Positions 34,833 to 44,700 of a stretch of 64,000 bases of DNA are shown piece by piece. Numbering within the stretch: the stretch's first letter is position 1; every line of letters starts with the position of its first letter. The position numbers and the translations under genes are program-made. Under the pieces are notes generated by a model. It worked only from the letters and a program-made list of their open reading frames with translations. It did not search any database and was not told where the DNA came from. Origin of the DNA: Occallatibacter riparius (GTDB taxonomy: Bacteria; Acidobacteriota; Terriglobia; Terriglobales; Acidobacteriaceae); contig NZ_CP093313.1 of the NCBI RefSeq assembly GCF_025264625.1, forward strand, positions 1,054,001 to 1,118,000, written 5' to 3'.

Positions 34833-35720
34833 ATGAAGCGTGCTATTGAAAGGTTGATGCGTCTAGCATTCGTTGCCCTGTTGGCGGGAGCGACCGCGAG
34901 TGGGTCAAAGGAGGCTGCCGCGCAGGCTCTGACGATGGACGGCTCATCAGGCGTGTTCTTTCAGCCCTGGGCCTATGTAGTCCCGTCATCGCCCGGCAAG
35001 TTCAACGGCCCGACACTCGGTTATCACGCGGTCACGGCAGGTCCGGTTGCTGGCGACTACTTCAATGTTTCTGTTGAAGAGGGATTTGGGAGTTGGCTCG
35101 AGTTCGGCTATACCCGCGACAACCACACCGATGGCGGAGACCCGACATTCAGCCCGCTTTTCAATGAGGCTGGAATGAATATCTTCAACTTCAAGGCAAA
35201 GGTTGTCCCAGAAGATTACCGTAAGCGGAAGTGGGTCCCGGCGGTAGCAATTGGCGGTGTGCTTCGCGCCAACGATGGGTACGTAAGCCAGGCATCTGCG
35301 CGGATAGATGCGACAAACGGGGATATCTTTGGAGTCGCAACGAAGCTCGTTGTCGTTGACAAGAAGCTTCCTCTAATCCTAAGTGCCGGCGTGAGGGGCA
35401 CAAACGCAGAAGTTTACGGTTACGGCGGGAACGCGACCAACTGGCAAGCGCGCGCCTTTGGCGCACTTGCAATACCAATTCCAGTGAAACATGTGCTGGT
35501 TGCTCCCACAGTTGAGATCGATCAGGAACCTCATCATCTGAAGTACGTCGAATACGCGAATATCCCCACGACCGAGGTGTACGCGGTTCGAATATCGGAC
35601 CACCCAAAACAAAAGTGGGCGATCGACGTCGGCACCGGCCACGTCGCCTCGAGTGTCTATCCGGGAATTGGTCTAAAGGCAAACAACGCACTCGCAGTCG
35701 CATTCGATTACCGCTTTTAG
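34833..35720 (+). CDS. predicted outer-membrane beta-barrel protein
   Basis: A 295-residue exported protein. GGGAGGA lies before ATG 34833. The signal peptide (RLMRLAFVALLAGATASG) ends near AAAQA. The mature chain alternates aromatic and small residues (FGSWLEFGYTRDNH, YGYGGNATNWQARAF) and ends in ALAVAFDYRF, the terminal-aromatic signature of barrels inserted by BamA. It follows the decarboxylase gene on the same strand, 225 bases downstream. Transport or surface roles are possible; the ligand is unknown. Confidence 0.68.
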   Translation: MKRAIERLMRLAFVALLAGATASGSKEAAAQALTMDGSSGVFFQPWAYVVPSSPGKFNGPTLGYHAVTAGPVAGDYFNVSVEEGFGSWLEFGYTRDNHTDGGDPTFSPLFNEAGMNIFNFKAKVVPEDYRKRKWVPAVAIGGVLRANDGYVSQASARIDATNGDIFGVATKLVVVDKKLPLILSAGVRGTNAEVYGYGGNATNWQARAFGALAIPIPVKHVLVAPTVEIDQEPHHLKYVEYANIPTTEVYAVRISDHPKQKWAIDVGTGHVASSVYPGIGLKANNALAVAFDYRF

Positions 35721-35741
35721 AAAGAGAGAGGATCATCCATC

Positions 35742-36626
35742 ATGAAGGCGAAACGTATTCCTGGACTCTTGCGTGTTATCGAAGCGAGCGAACTGAACGA
35801 GATTCGGGCTGTCAACGAGCAGCCTGAGGTAGATCGGCAATTCTCTTCAAGAACCCCTCTTCTTAACGGCCTGCTTCTCAGCAAACTCCTGGGAGTCCTT
35901 TCCTATCGCGGGAAGCGCTTCCCGACGATGCAGTCACGGCAGAGCGCCTGTCGTGCGCATGATCAGAACACGTTGTGGGATCAATTGAGTGCCAAGGCCT
36001 CATTCTTCCGCGATGGACCGGCTGAATTGGAGAGCGTCGCGGCGTGGCTCAAGGGAATCGGCGAAGTCCATGAGGTTGGTATCCTTCTTCAGGAACTGGT
36101 TGGCCGCGCATTTGAGCCATCCTACAAGGCGTCCGAAGAAAGCTGGGCCGCTGCAGTCACTCTGGCGGCAGCAATTCAAGCGAAGAATCCGATCAAGCTG
36201 TTTAGTTGGAAGATCACTGGGCGCATCCGTTCAGCGAGAAATGTTCTTGCAGCTAAAGTTGCAGGCGATCGAGCGGGAATTCATGGGACTGGGATAGCAA
36301 TCCATAACCTGGTTGTTGCTCTCAATTCGATGAAGGTCCTGTACGGGGATATCGGGTTGCGCGAGTCTCTCTTGCCCGAAGAGGCTGTGCATCGATCATT
36401 GGCTGCGCCGGCCGCCGTTCTTCGCCAGGCGACGGCTCCTGGTTCTGTTTGCGGTTGTCCGTTCAAGAAAGGAACCATTTTCGTTCTCAAGTTGAGCGAA
36501 GCGTTCAAGCGATCGGGCCACGACGGAATCGTGTTCCAAAGGGGGAGTTGGAATCAGTGTCCAGCCGAACAATGGGTGCCTGCCCTTCTCGCGGGAATCT
36601 GGGTCAGGGCCACAAATCGGAGATGA
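35742..36626 (+). CDS. conserved hypothetical protein
   Basis: A 294-residue protein with GAGAGGATC upstream of ATG 35742, 21 bases after the barrel gene, so the two are probably co-transcribed. It is largely helical (LESVAAWLKGIGEVHEVG, EESWAAAVTLAAAIQAK) with no membrane segment. A Cys-x-Cys pair sits in SVCGCPFKKGTIFVLKL near residue 240. I do not recognise the family. The neighbourhood (decarboxylase, barrel, hydrolase) suggests a metabolic role, but this is only context. Confidence 0.62.
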   Translation: MKAKRIPGLLRVIEASELNEIRAVNEQPEVDRQFSSRTPLLNGLLLSKLLGVLSYRGKRFPTMQSRQSACRAHDQNTLWDQLSAKASFFRDGPAELESVAAWLKGIGEVHEVGILLQELVGRAFEPSYKASEESWAAAVTLAAAIQAKNPIKLFSWKITGRIRSARNVLAAKVAGDRAGIHGTGIAIHNLVVALNSMKVLYGDIGLRESLLPEEAVHRSLAAPAAVLRQATAPGSVCGCPFKKGTIFVLKLSEAFKRSGHDGIVFQRGSWNQCPAEQWVPALLAGIWVRATNRR

Positions 36627-36676
36627 ACGATACGCCTGCCCGCCGTGGGCAGTTCTGAACAAAGCCAAGACTCGCG

Positions 36677-36699
36677 CCGCACGCCTCTCAGGCGTGCGG
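36677..36699. terminator. strong hairpin between two genes
   Basis: Perfect 10-base arms CCGCACGCCT and AGGCGTGCGG around CTC, 50 bases after the hypothetical gene. No T run follows. It may be an intrinsic stop of low efficiency or an mRNA boundary before the hydrolase gene. Confidence 0.45.
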
Positions 36700-36868
36700 G
36701 AGCGCGGCACTCACAACTTTCTGCGACTACAGGTGGTTGGATCCATCTCGAGGGTCTCAACTCGACAAGAGTTCAGGAGAATGTTTGCCGTGCTTGGGCA
36801 GACCCGCAGGCGATCACCGATTCAAAGCGAAAGCAATGCAAGAACAATCCGAACCAGGAGAGAAGCAT

Positions 36869-37696
36869 ATGGAGCAAACAGCAACGGATACGATCGTCCT
36901 TATCCACGGGCTTTGGATGACCCCTTTGGCCTGGGAACATTGGGTTCATCGCTACGAACAACGGGGATTCAAGGTCATCACTCCCGGGTACCCGGGAGTC
37001 CAACAGGGAACTGCCGGGGTGGAAGCCCTCCGGCGTGACCCCTCCCCATTAGCAGACCTCGGCGTTCGTGAAGTGTTCGATCATTTGGCCGACATCGTTT
37101 CAGGAGTCAACACAAAGCCGATCCTGATGGGCCATTCCTTTGGAGGCACATTCGTCCAGATGCTTCTCGATGCCGGATATGGGACGGCGGGCGTCTCCAT
37201 CGATGGCGCGGCCGTGAAGGGAGTCTTCGCGCTTCCATTTAGCGAGGTCAAGGCGACCTTCCCGGTACTGCACAATCCGGCGAATCTGCACCGCGCGGTT
37301 CCAATCACGGAGAAGGACTTCCACTACGCCTTCACCAACAACCTAAGCGAACAGGAATCGAAGGTTGTTTATGACCATTACGTCGTACCGGTGCCGGCAC
37401 GAATCTTATTCCAGGGTGGATTCGCAAACTTCACGCCGCACGCAGCAACAACATATAACTTTGCCAACGATGATCGAGCTCCGTTGCTTTTCATTGCTGG
37501 AGGCAACGACCACATCCTGCCGCCATCCGTGCAATACGAGAACTTCGAGAAGAATGTCAAACACTCCGAAGCAATCACCGCCTACAAGCTTTTCCCTGGC
37601 CGCAGCCACTATACGTGCGGTGAGAATGGCTGGGAAGCGGTCGCGGACTTGGCGCTCGACTGGGCACTCGCGCCTTCAGCGGGCGAACTCAATTAG
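36869..37696 (+). CDS. alpha/beta-hydrolase
   Basis: A 275-residue esterase/lipase-type hydrolase. AGGAG precedes ATG 36869. The oxyanion segment is VLIHGLWMTPLAW, the nucleophile lies in LMGHSFGGTFVQ, the acid in FIAGGNDHILPP, and the catalytic histidine in FPGRSHYTCGENGW. No signal peptide, so it is cytoplasmic. An intrinsic terminator follows at once, making this the last gene of its unit. The substrate is not evident; ester or carbon-carbon hydrolysis in aromatic breakdown is possible. Confidence 0.85.
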   Translation: MEQTATDTIVLIHGLWMTPLAWEHWVHRYEQRGFKVITPGYPGVQQGTAGVEALRRDPSPLADLGVREVFDHLADIVSGVNTKPILMGHSFGGTFVQMLLDAGYGTAGVSIDGAAVKGVFALPFSEVKATFPVLHNPANLHRAVPITEKDFHYAFTNNLSEQESKVVYDHYVVPVPARILFQGGFANFTPHAATTYNFANDDRAPLLFIAGGNDHILPPSVQYENFEKNVKHSEAITAYKLFPGRSHYTCGENGWEAVADLALDWALAPSAGELN

Positions 37697-37704
37697 CTCA
37701 GGTC

Positions 37705-37738
37705 GGAGAGGCGATGAATATCGCCTCTCCACTTTGTT
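37705..37738 (+). terminator. intrinsic terminator after the hydrolase
   Basis: Perfect 10-base arms GGAGAGGCGA and TCGCCTCTCC (37705-37714 and 37721-37730) around TGAATA, followed by ACTTTGTTT. It lies nine bases after the hydrolase stop. The remaining gap up to 38032 shows no gene. Confidence 0.75.
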
Positions 37739-38032
37739 TCGCACTCTATAGATCTTCGAGGAAACTTCCTCGGTCTGTTCCTACTTCGTCACCGCAGCGC
37801 ATAAGACGAGTCTCGCGCCTTTCGTTCACAAGGCTCCTACAGGAGTGAGCACCGGCCTTCGCAACCTCCGCGCCTCAAGACGGACTCCGCATGCCCAGCG
37901 GGTCGGAGTGACTCCGGTATTTAATGGGTCTTCGACGGTGTGCGCGGAGAGCAAAAAGCCAGCCTCTGCATGGCTCCGAGCAATGAGTAAGCTTCGGTTG
38001 AAGGGTTCTATGGCGCTCGCCAGGCTCAAACG

Positions 38033-39664
38033 TCACGCCGGAATTCCCGCCAGGAAACGGTGAACGAGATGGACAGCCATCGAACCTTCACCGACGGCGG
38101 AAGCAACTCGTTTAACGCTATTAGCGCGAATGTCACCTACCGCGAAGACACCGGGCACATTTGTCTCGAGGAACATCGGCGGACGTGTAAGTGGCCAAGA
38201 GCCACTATTCGACCCGCGGTCGAGATCTGGGCCTGTCAAAATAAATCCCTTACAGTCCAGAGCGAGTGACTCCTCAAGCCAATCGGTCCTAGGTGAAGCG
38301 CCTGCCATCACGAATACGTGGCGAATCATATCGACCGCGGTTCTTCCGGTGGCCGAGTTTTGCCACTCCACACTCTCGAGGTGCGCCATACCGATCAAGC
38401 TCACAATTGTAGCCTGGTAATGAATCACAATATTCGGCTTCGCTTCAATACGTCCTATCAGATATTTAGACATCGACTCCGAAAGCTTGTCGGATCGCAC
38501 GAACAGGTGAACCTTGGATGATGTTCGGCTCAGATAAACAGCAGCTTGACCGGCAGAGTTACCGCCTCCAACGACGATGACCTCCTCAGACTCGCAGAGC
38601 TGGGCCTCCATATACGTTGCGTTGTAGTAGATGCCTCTCCCCGCGAACATCTCCGCGTCTTCCACCGGTAGGCGAGCATATTGTGCGCCAGTGGCGATCA
38701 CGATAGCTCGCGTGCTGACTTTCAGGCCCGACTCCAATATGACCCTATAAGGTTGCCGACTTGTATCGATGTGTACGACCGATTGCGCAACCATGATTTG
38801 AGCGCCGAACTTTTGCGCTTGTGCGATGGATCGGGTAGCGAGCTCCTGCCCGGAGATGCCGATCGGAAAGCCGAGGTAATTCTCAATGCGCGAACTTGAG
38901 CCAGCTTGCCCGCCTGGTGCAGATTTTTCGATGACGAGAGTACGCAGTCCTTCAGAAGAGGCATAAACAGACGCAGCTAACCCCGCCGGCCCGGCTCCAA
39001 TCACTACGACATCATGTACACTCTTGTCCGCGTCGATGTTTAGGTCCAGACATTGGGCAAGCTCGCTGATGGATGGATTTCGAAGTACATAGCGGTTGTT
39101 GCAATAGACGACCGGAATTTCACCGGTACGGACGCAAAGCCTATCCATCAACGCGCTCGGAACAGACTCGGCGTTGATGTCGACGTACGTGAAAGGATGG
39201 GCATTTCGATTGAGGAATTCGCGAAGAACAAGTGTTCGCGCCGAGGATTTCGTACCGAAAAGAACAACGTTGCCTTCACCGAGTTGAATCATGTGCAATC
39301 TTCTCGCGACAAAGGCCTCCATGAAGACCTCGCTGAGCTCAGGGTCTTTTGCCATAAGAGCGAAGACTTTGTCACGAGTCACCTCAAGAAGTGTTCCGGC
39401 TTCGGCGACGCGCGCCTTAATAAGCGATCGCTTCCCGGAAATAAGCGACATTTCGCCGGTAAACTGCCCAGCTTGTCGCACCGCAAGGACTGCTTCGTCT
39501 TCACCGGTGCGGGTGTTGGTGACAACACCTTTGAGGACGACAAAGAGGGGGACATCTGGCTGTGATGGCTCATAGAGAATATCCCCGGATGATACGTGGC
39601 GCAAGGTAGCAACTTCCCTGATGCGATCGATCTGCTCTTCAGTTAATGTCGGATTATCACGCAT
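38033..39664 (-). CDS. cNMP-binding / thioredoxin reductase-like fusion
   Basis: A 543-residue fusion. Residues 1-130 form a cyclic-nucleotide-binding domain (LFVVLKGVV, GQFTGEMSLISGKRSLIKA). Residues 130-215 resemble a thioredoxin/glutaredoxin-like domain (TYVDINAES, EIPVVYCNNRYVL). The rest is a low-molecular-weight thioredoxin reductase fold: VVVIGAGPAGLAASVYAS for FAD, EVIVVGGGNSAGQAA for NAD(P)H, and GVFAVGDIRANSVKRVA. The redox CxxC expected before the second nucleotide site is absent (YYNATYMEAQ), so electrons cannot pass by the classical route. GAGGAAAG precedes ATG 39664. It may be a redox enzyme gated by cAMP or cGMP, which is inference. Confidence 0.85.
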   Translation of the reverse strand: MRDNPTLTEEQIDRIREVATLRHVSSGDILYEPSQPDVPLFVVLKGVVTNTRTGEDEAVLAVRQAGQFTGEMSLISGKRSLIKARVAEAGTLLEVTRDKVFALMAKDPELSEVFMEAFVARRLHMIQLGEGNVVLFGTKSSARTLVLREFLNRNAHPFTYVDINAESVPSALMDRLCVRTGEIPVVYCNNRYVLRNPSISELAQCLDLNIDADKSVHDVVVIGAGPAGLAASVYASSEGLRTLVIEKSAPGGQAGSSSRIENYLGFPIGISGQELATRSIAQAQKFGAQIMVAQSVVHIDTSRQPYRVILESGLKVSTRAIVIATGAQYARLPVEDAEMFAGRGIYYNATYMEAQLCESEEVIVVGGGNSAGQAAVYLSRTSSKVHLFVRSDKLSESMSKYLIGRIEAKPNIVIHYQATIVSLIGMAHLESVEWQNSATGRTAVDMIRHVFVMAGASPRTDWLEESLALDCKGFILTGPDLDRGSNSGSWPLTRPPMFLETNVPGVFAVGDIRANSVKRVASAVGEGSMAVHLVHRFLAGIPA

Positions 39665-39833
39665 CTTCTTTCCTCACCTGCCGATTAACAGATCTTTTCA
39701 ATGGGGATCGACCACGCCCTAACGCGGTTCGCAAATCGGGTATACATCGAGTGAGAAGCCTGGCCCCGTGTACGCCCCGAAAAGCTAGTCCCGAAGCGTT
39801 GGCTATCCTTGTTGCCACAACAGTTGCGATGCC

Positions 39834-40700
39834 TCAGTTTCGGAAGTGTGGCGTGCTAAACCTTGAATGCGGCGCAGCTGTGCTCAGAAACGCGCTGCAA
39901 ACAGCAGATGCAATCTCGTTAGGCCGGCTCTGAAGGGATTCGCCTCTAAAACGTTCGGACCACAGAATCATGCCCTGAATGGTCGTCAACTGAAGCTGGG
40001 CAACCGGTCCGTCATCTGACTGGCGAACGCAGCCGCGAAGAGCAAACTGAATCCCAGATCTGCTCCAATGAGAAGATTGGTTCGCGTGTGAAGGCAGCCA
40101 ATTGGCAGGCATGCGAAATACTTTAAGACCAGGGTTCTGCGCCAGCTCGTGCGTCAGATCCTCTTCGAGACTGCTAGCGATGTCCTGGTTTGAAGGTTCC
40201 ACCGTTTTTGCATTGAAGGCAAACACTGCTAAGGTCACCGAGCGCTCATCGCGAGCATGCTGAACTGGGTAGTCGGGCTCAAAGCGGTCATCATATGGGG
40301 ATGCCGGCGCGCGTTCGATTACCGGCACGTAGCTGCCACTCAACAGAGTGATTCGCAACTGTGGTGGCTTCGCCAGATCGGCGTAATATTCCTTCAACTT
40401 TGACCGGAGGCGCCGTGCTTCTGTCCGAACGATCGTGTCTTGCGTCGGATCATACGCCACGGATCTGCCATAAACCTCCGTTCCAACGGTGAATTCCTTG
40501 AAAGCGCTTGCCTTGCCTGCGAGCAGGTAGTCGACTGCCGTGGAAAGAAAGGAGGAGAGCCTCGTTGACCTGATGAAAAAGCGACTACGGAGGATACGGC
40601 CCAGCTCCTCGCGCACTTCATCGTGAGTCCAGGCTTCCAGCAGGGGCACGGGAGAGATTGACTCGCCTCGACGCTGTAGTGTTGGAAATGTGACGTTCAT
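39834..40700 (-). CDS. winged-helix/FlgO-like regulator, acidobacterial type
   Basis: A 288-residue protein. AAGGGAGG precedes ATG 40700. The N-terminal half (EVREELGRILRSRFFIRSTR, LAGKASAFKEFTVGTEVYGR, VRTEARRLRSKLKEYY, LLSGSYVPVIER) is a domain common in acidobacterial proteins, probably a winged-helix DNA-binding module. The second half (TLAVFAFNAK, IASSLEEDLTHELAQNPGL) resembles the TolB-N/FlgO fold. No catalytic residues were identified. It lies between the cNMP fusion and a two-component pair and may be a transcription factor. Confidence 0.68.
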   Translation of the reverse strand: MNVTFPTLQRRGESISPVPLLEAWTHDEVREELGRILRSRFFIRSTRLSSFLSTAVDYLLAGKASAFKEFTVGTEVYGRSVAYDPTQDTIVRTEARRLRSKLKEYYADLAKPPQLRITLLSGSYVPVIERAPASPYDDRFEPDYPVQHARDERSVTLAVFAFNAKTVEPSNQDIASSLEEDLTHELAQNPGLKVFRMPANWLPSHANQSSHWSRSGIQFALRGCVRQSDDGPVAQLQLTTIQGMILWSERFRGESLQSRPNEIASAVCSAFLSTAAPHSRFSTPHFRN

Positions 40701-40858
40701 TGTTTGCCTCCCTTGAGTGTCGATCGTTCGGCTTCGTTCACTGGTTGCCGTGCTACAACTGGCTATGTTGAAATCTTCCAATGGACTTCCCCAACGTCCA
40801 ACGCCTGTTCAGGCCTAATTCCGGTCACCTATTTGGGTGAGCGCAGGAGGTCTCTGCT

Positions 40859-41503
40859 TTGCAAACGATTCCTGAAGGTCGAAAAACTCGAGTGCTGATT
40901 GTCGACGATCACCCGGTATTGAGGGACGGCATACTCGCTTCAATCAGAGCCCAGTCAGACATGGAGGTCGTGGGCGAGGCAACATGCGGACAGGAGGCCA
41001 TATCGCTTTTCTCGCAAAAACGCCCAGACATCACGCTGATGGATCTGCGTCTCCCGGATATGTCAGGAAACGACGCAATCGTACAGATTCGATCGACGTT
41101 TCCGAATGCCCGCATTATTGTCCTCACCACATATCAGGGAGATGTGCAAGCCATCAAGGCCTTCAAGGCGGGAGCGATGGCTTATCTACTCAAGAGTTCC
41201 CTGCGAAAGGACCTGCTGAACACGATCAGATCCGTGCTAGAAGGAAGGAAGGTCATACCACCTGAGATAGCTGCGGCAATGGCCTCTCATGTTGCCGACG
41301 ACGAGCTTTCGGCGCGAGAGCTCCAGATCCTCAGACATGTCGCGGACGGTCTGTCAAACAAGCTCATCGCAGATCGTCTCTCGCTCAGCCCTGATACGGT
41401 CAAGTCGCACCTTGCGAATGTGATGGCCAAGCTCAATGCCAATGATCGGACCCATGCGGTGACGATTGCGGTCAAACGTGGTTATTTCGATCTCGACGAT
41501 TGA
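40859..41503 (+). CDS. NarL/FixJ-family response regulator (second)
   Basis: A 214-residue protein starting at TTG 40859 behind GGAGG. Receiver domain: VLIVDDHPVLRDGI, phospho-accepting Asp62 in TLMDLRLPDMSG, TTYQGDVQ and YLLKSSLR. LuxR-type helix-turn-helix: LSARELQILRHVADGLSNKL, SPDTVKSHLANV. It is closely similar to the regulator at 30801. Its kinase gene follows, in the opposite order to the first pair. Confidence 0.9.
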   Translation: MQTIPEGRKTRVLIVDDHPVLRDGILASIRAQSDMEVVGEATCGQEAISLFSQKRPDITLMDLRLPDMSGNDAIVQIRSTFPNARIIVLTTYQGDVQAIKAFKAGAMAYLLKSSLRKDLLNTIRSVLEGRKVIPPEIAAAMASHVADDELSARELQILRHVADGLSNKLIADRLSLSPDTVKSHLANVMAKLNANDRTHAVTIAVKRGYFDLDD

Positions 41504-41748
41504 AGGCGGAGCGGTTTTTCGATGAAGATTTCTTCTGCCGGTATCGCACCTTCATGAAACTCCTTTTCGATCCTGCCCACCGCCTCACGGTGAGATCACT
41601 GCCCGTGAAGTTCAAGGTCATTTACACTTCAATAGTTTGCCCGCGACTGCCAGAGGGGCCGGACGATTTGCGCTTGCATTCAACGATGTCGGTTTCAGGA
41701 CCTTACAGGAGGCTCGATGACTTCCCACGAAGAGCTTGCTTTCAGCGA

Positions 41749-44700
41749 ATGAGTCTAGACGGAGTGGTCCCCCGGCTGCGCCTTCTAGTTCTTTTCGCCC
41801 TTATCTTGGTGCTACCTAAGGTTGTGACGGCAGTCAGTTCGAGCACACCGATCACGCAGTATGTTCATACAGCGTGGCGACTAGAGGACGGCCAATTTGA
41901 CGGAGTTCCGCGAGCAATCGCGCAGACGACAGACGGTTATATATGGATCGCCACCGAAGCTGGAGTGTTCCGCTTCGACGGCGTACGCTTCGTTCCCTTC
42001 AACGATGTTTTACAGAAGGCTCCTAATCCGAGCGGAGATGTATGGAGCCTGCTGGGGGCTTCTGATGGCAGCCTCTGGATCGGCGGAACGAATCACATCT
42101 ACCGCTGGAACGGAATGACGCTCTCCACTTTCGCGGGCCGTGTGGGCAGATACGTAGCGATGGTCGAAGATCACTCTGGAGTTATCTGGGCCATTCGCGA
42201 GAGAGTTCGGGGAGAGAGAGAAGGGGGACTCTGTAGACCTTCAGGATCTACCATTGCTTGCATCGGGGGCAAATCCGGATTCTTCAGTAGCTATACCGTA
42301 GCAGTCGGTCCAGACAACTCTATATGGGCAGCAAATGGCCAGGCATTGTTCCGGTTTCATTCGGGTACCTTCAGAGAATTTCCCTTTTTCTCTTCCCGCT
42401 TACGTGGGACTCAAGGGCTTGGGGGCGTGACGGCACTGGCTCCCGACTCTGAGGGTGGAGTGTGGATCGGCTTCGACGTCGCCGGTCGTCATTTAGGTCT
42501 TGAGCATTTACAAAATGGACACCCACAACCCGTTCGCAGCTCGACGTTTTCCAGTACCGACCTGAAAGTAGAGGCACTTCTGGCGGAGAAGGACGGACCT
42601 CTATGGATAGGTTCTTTCGAAGGTGGCATTGATCGCATGTTGGATGGGGACATCGAGCACTATGGCCCAAACGATGGTCTATCAGGTGACTCCGGCGGAA
42701 AATTCTTCAAGGACAGAGAAGGTGACCTTTGGGTTCTGACTGACAAAGGTATTGACAGGTTTAGAGACGCAAGTGTCCTCACATATACAAGCGCGCAACG
42801 TCTCAGCCTCAATTATTCCGATGCTGCTCTCGCGAGCCAGGACGGCAGTATATGGGCTGTCACAGACACTGGAGCGGACATCCTTCGCGGCCAGGCGTTG
42901 CCGCGACTTTCAGATCGAGTCCACCTCCCAGGAACAAGGGGAACTTCGATTTTGGAAGGATTGAATGGCGACATGTGGTTGGGAAGAGACAATGATCTGT
43001 ATCGGATAGCGAATCATTCCACTACCCGTATTCGCGCAGAGGGAGGGGACTCGCTCGGAGTGGTGGGGCGAATGGCGCAGGATAAGCAGGGGAATGTTTG
43101 GATATCCATCTGGAAGCTGCAAGACGACGATTCCATCCTCTATGTCGTCCGCCCAAATGAAGATGTGGCGCAACGTGTGGTTACCGGGCTGGGAATGTCA
43201 GACGCCACCATCGCGGATTTCAGATCAGGGATCTGGATACTCGATCGGTCGGGTCACATTGCTCATGTCGAGATCGGAAAGGTTGAACTCGAACGGAACG
43301 AAGCACTCAATCAAAAGCATCCACTGGGCCTCATGCAGGGGCCAAATGGAACGCTGTACGTCTGGTGCAAAGAAGGTTTGGTTCTTATCCGTGGAGCCGA
43401 AGGGCGCTTCATTCCAGACCCCCAATTAGCATCGTGCCAGGTTCACGAATCTATATTCGACTTGGCCGGAGCGCTGTGGGCCCGGGGGAAATGCGGACTC
43501 ATCCGCGTTCCCAAAAGTGAAGTTGAAGAGTGGTGGAAGCACCCAAACACTTCGCCTCAGCCTCGCCTCCTGATTGGGGCAAAGGACGGATTGGGGCTCA
43601 ATTGGGGCGACTTCTCACTGACCATATCGCGATCTCCGGATGGCCGGCTGTGGCTTGCAACGAGACACGGATTGCAGATGGTGGATCCCGCTCATCTCTA
43701 TTTCAATTCGATTCCTCCGCCTGTGGTGATCGAATCGCTGATCGCTGATCATACGCGGGTACCGCACCTCGCTTCGAATGATTTCCCTGCTGGCACACGG
43801 GACTTCGAGATCGACTACACTGCGCTGAGTTTTCCCAATCCCGCGAAGGTCTTATTCCGCTACAAGCTCGATGGGCATGACAAAGAGTGGCAAGACGTAG
43901 GAAAGCGCCGTCAAGCCTTCTACACGAATCTCACACCAGGTCACTATACGTTCCACGTCACAGCATGCAATGACAGCGGCTTGTGGAACGAACAGGGCGC
44001 ATCCTTCCACTTCGATATTGAGCCTGCCTGGTATCAGACGCTGTGGTTTCAGCTAATTGCCGCAGCACTGACCTTCTGTATGCTCCTGATCGTCTATATC
44101 ATTCGAGCTCGAGTAATTTCCGAGAGGGTCACGCTGCGCGTCAGCGAACGCATGTCCGAACGGATGCGCATCTCGCGAGAATTGCACGATACTCTCTTGC
44201 AAGCGATACAGGGAATCATCCTGCGTTTCTCGACCCTCATGGATCGAGTGTCACCAGATGTTCAGGAAGAGATGGAGCGTTCACTGAATGATACAGAATC
44301 ACTTCTCGTTTTGGGCCGAGATCGAATCAAAGAGTTGCGAGGGCAATTCTCAGACGAGGCTGACATCGCACTAGAAATTCAATCGCTGTCGGCAACTTTG
44401 TTCGCAAACCACAGGTGCAAGGTGAGCGTCGAAACAAAAGGAACGTCACGACCGCTCAAGGCCATTGCTTATGAAGAAATTGTTTGGATCGCAAGAGAGG
44501 CGATGACAAACTCATGCAAGCACTCCAACGCCGAAGCTCTGACTCTTCGACTGTCTTTCACTCCTAGCAGTTTTCGTATGTCGATTCGAGATAACGGCAT
44601 CGGGCTGGGTCCGGATGCGCTCCGTGCGCACAACCGAGGGCACTTCGGCTTGGTGAGTATGCGTGAAAGGGCCGAAGGAATTGGAGGCCGCTTGAGCGTA

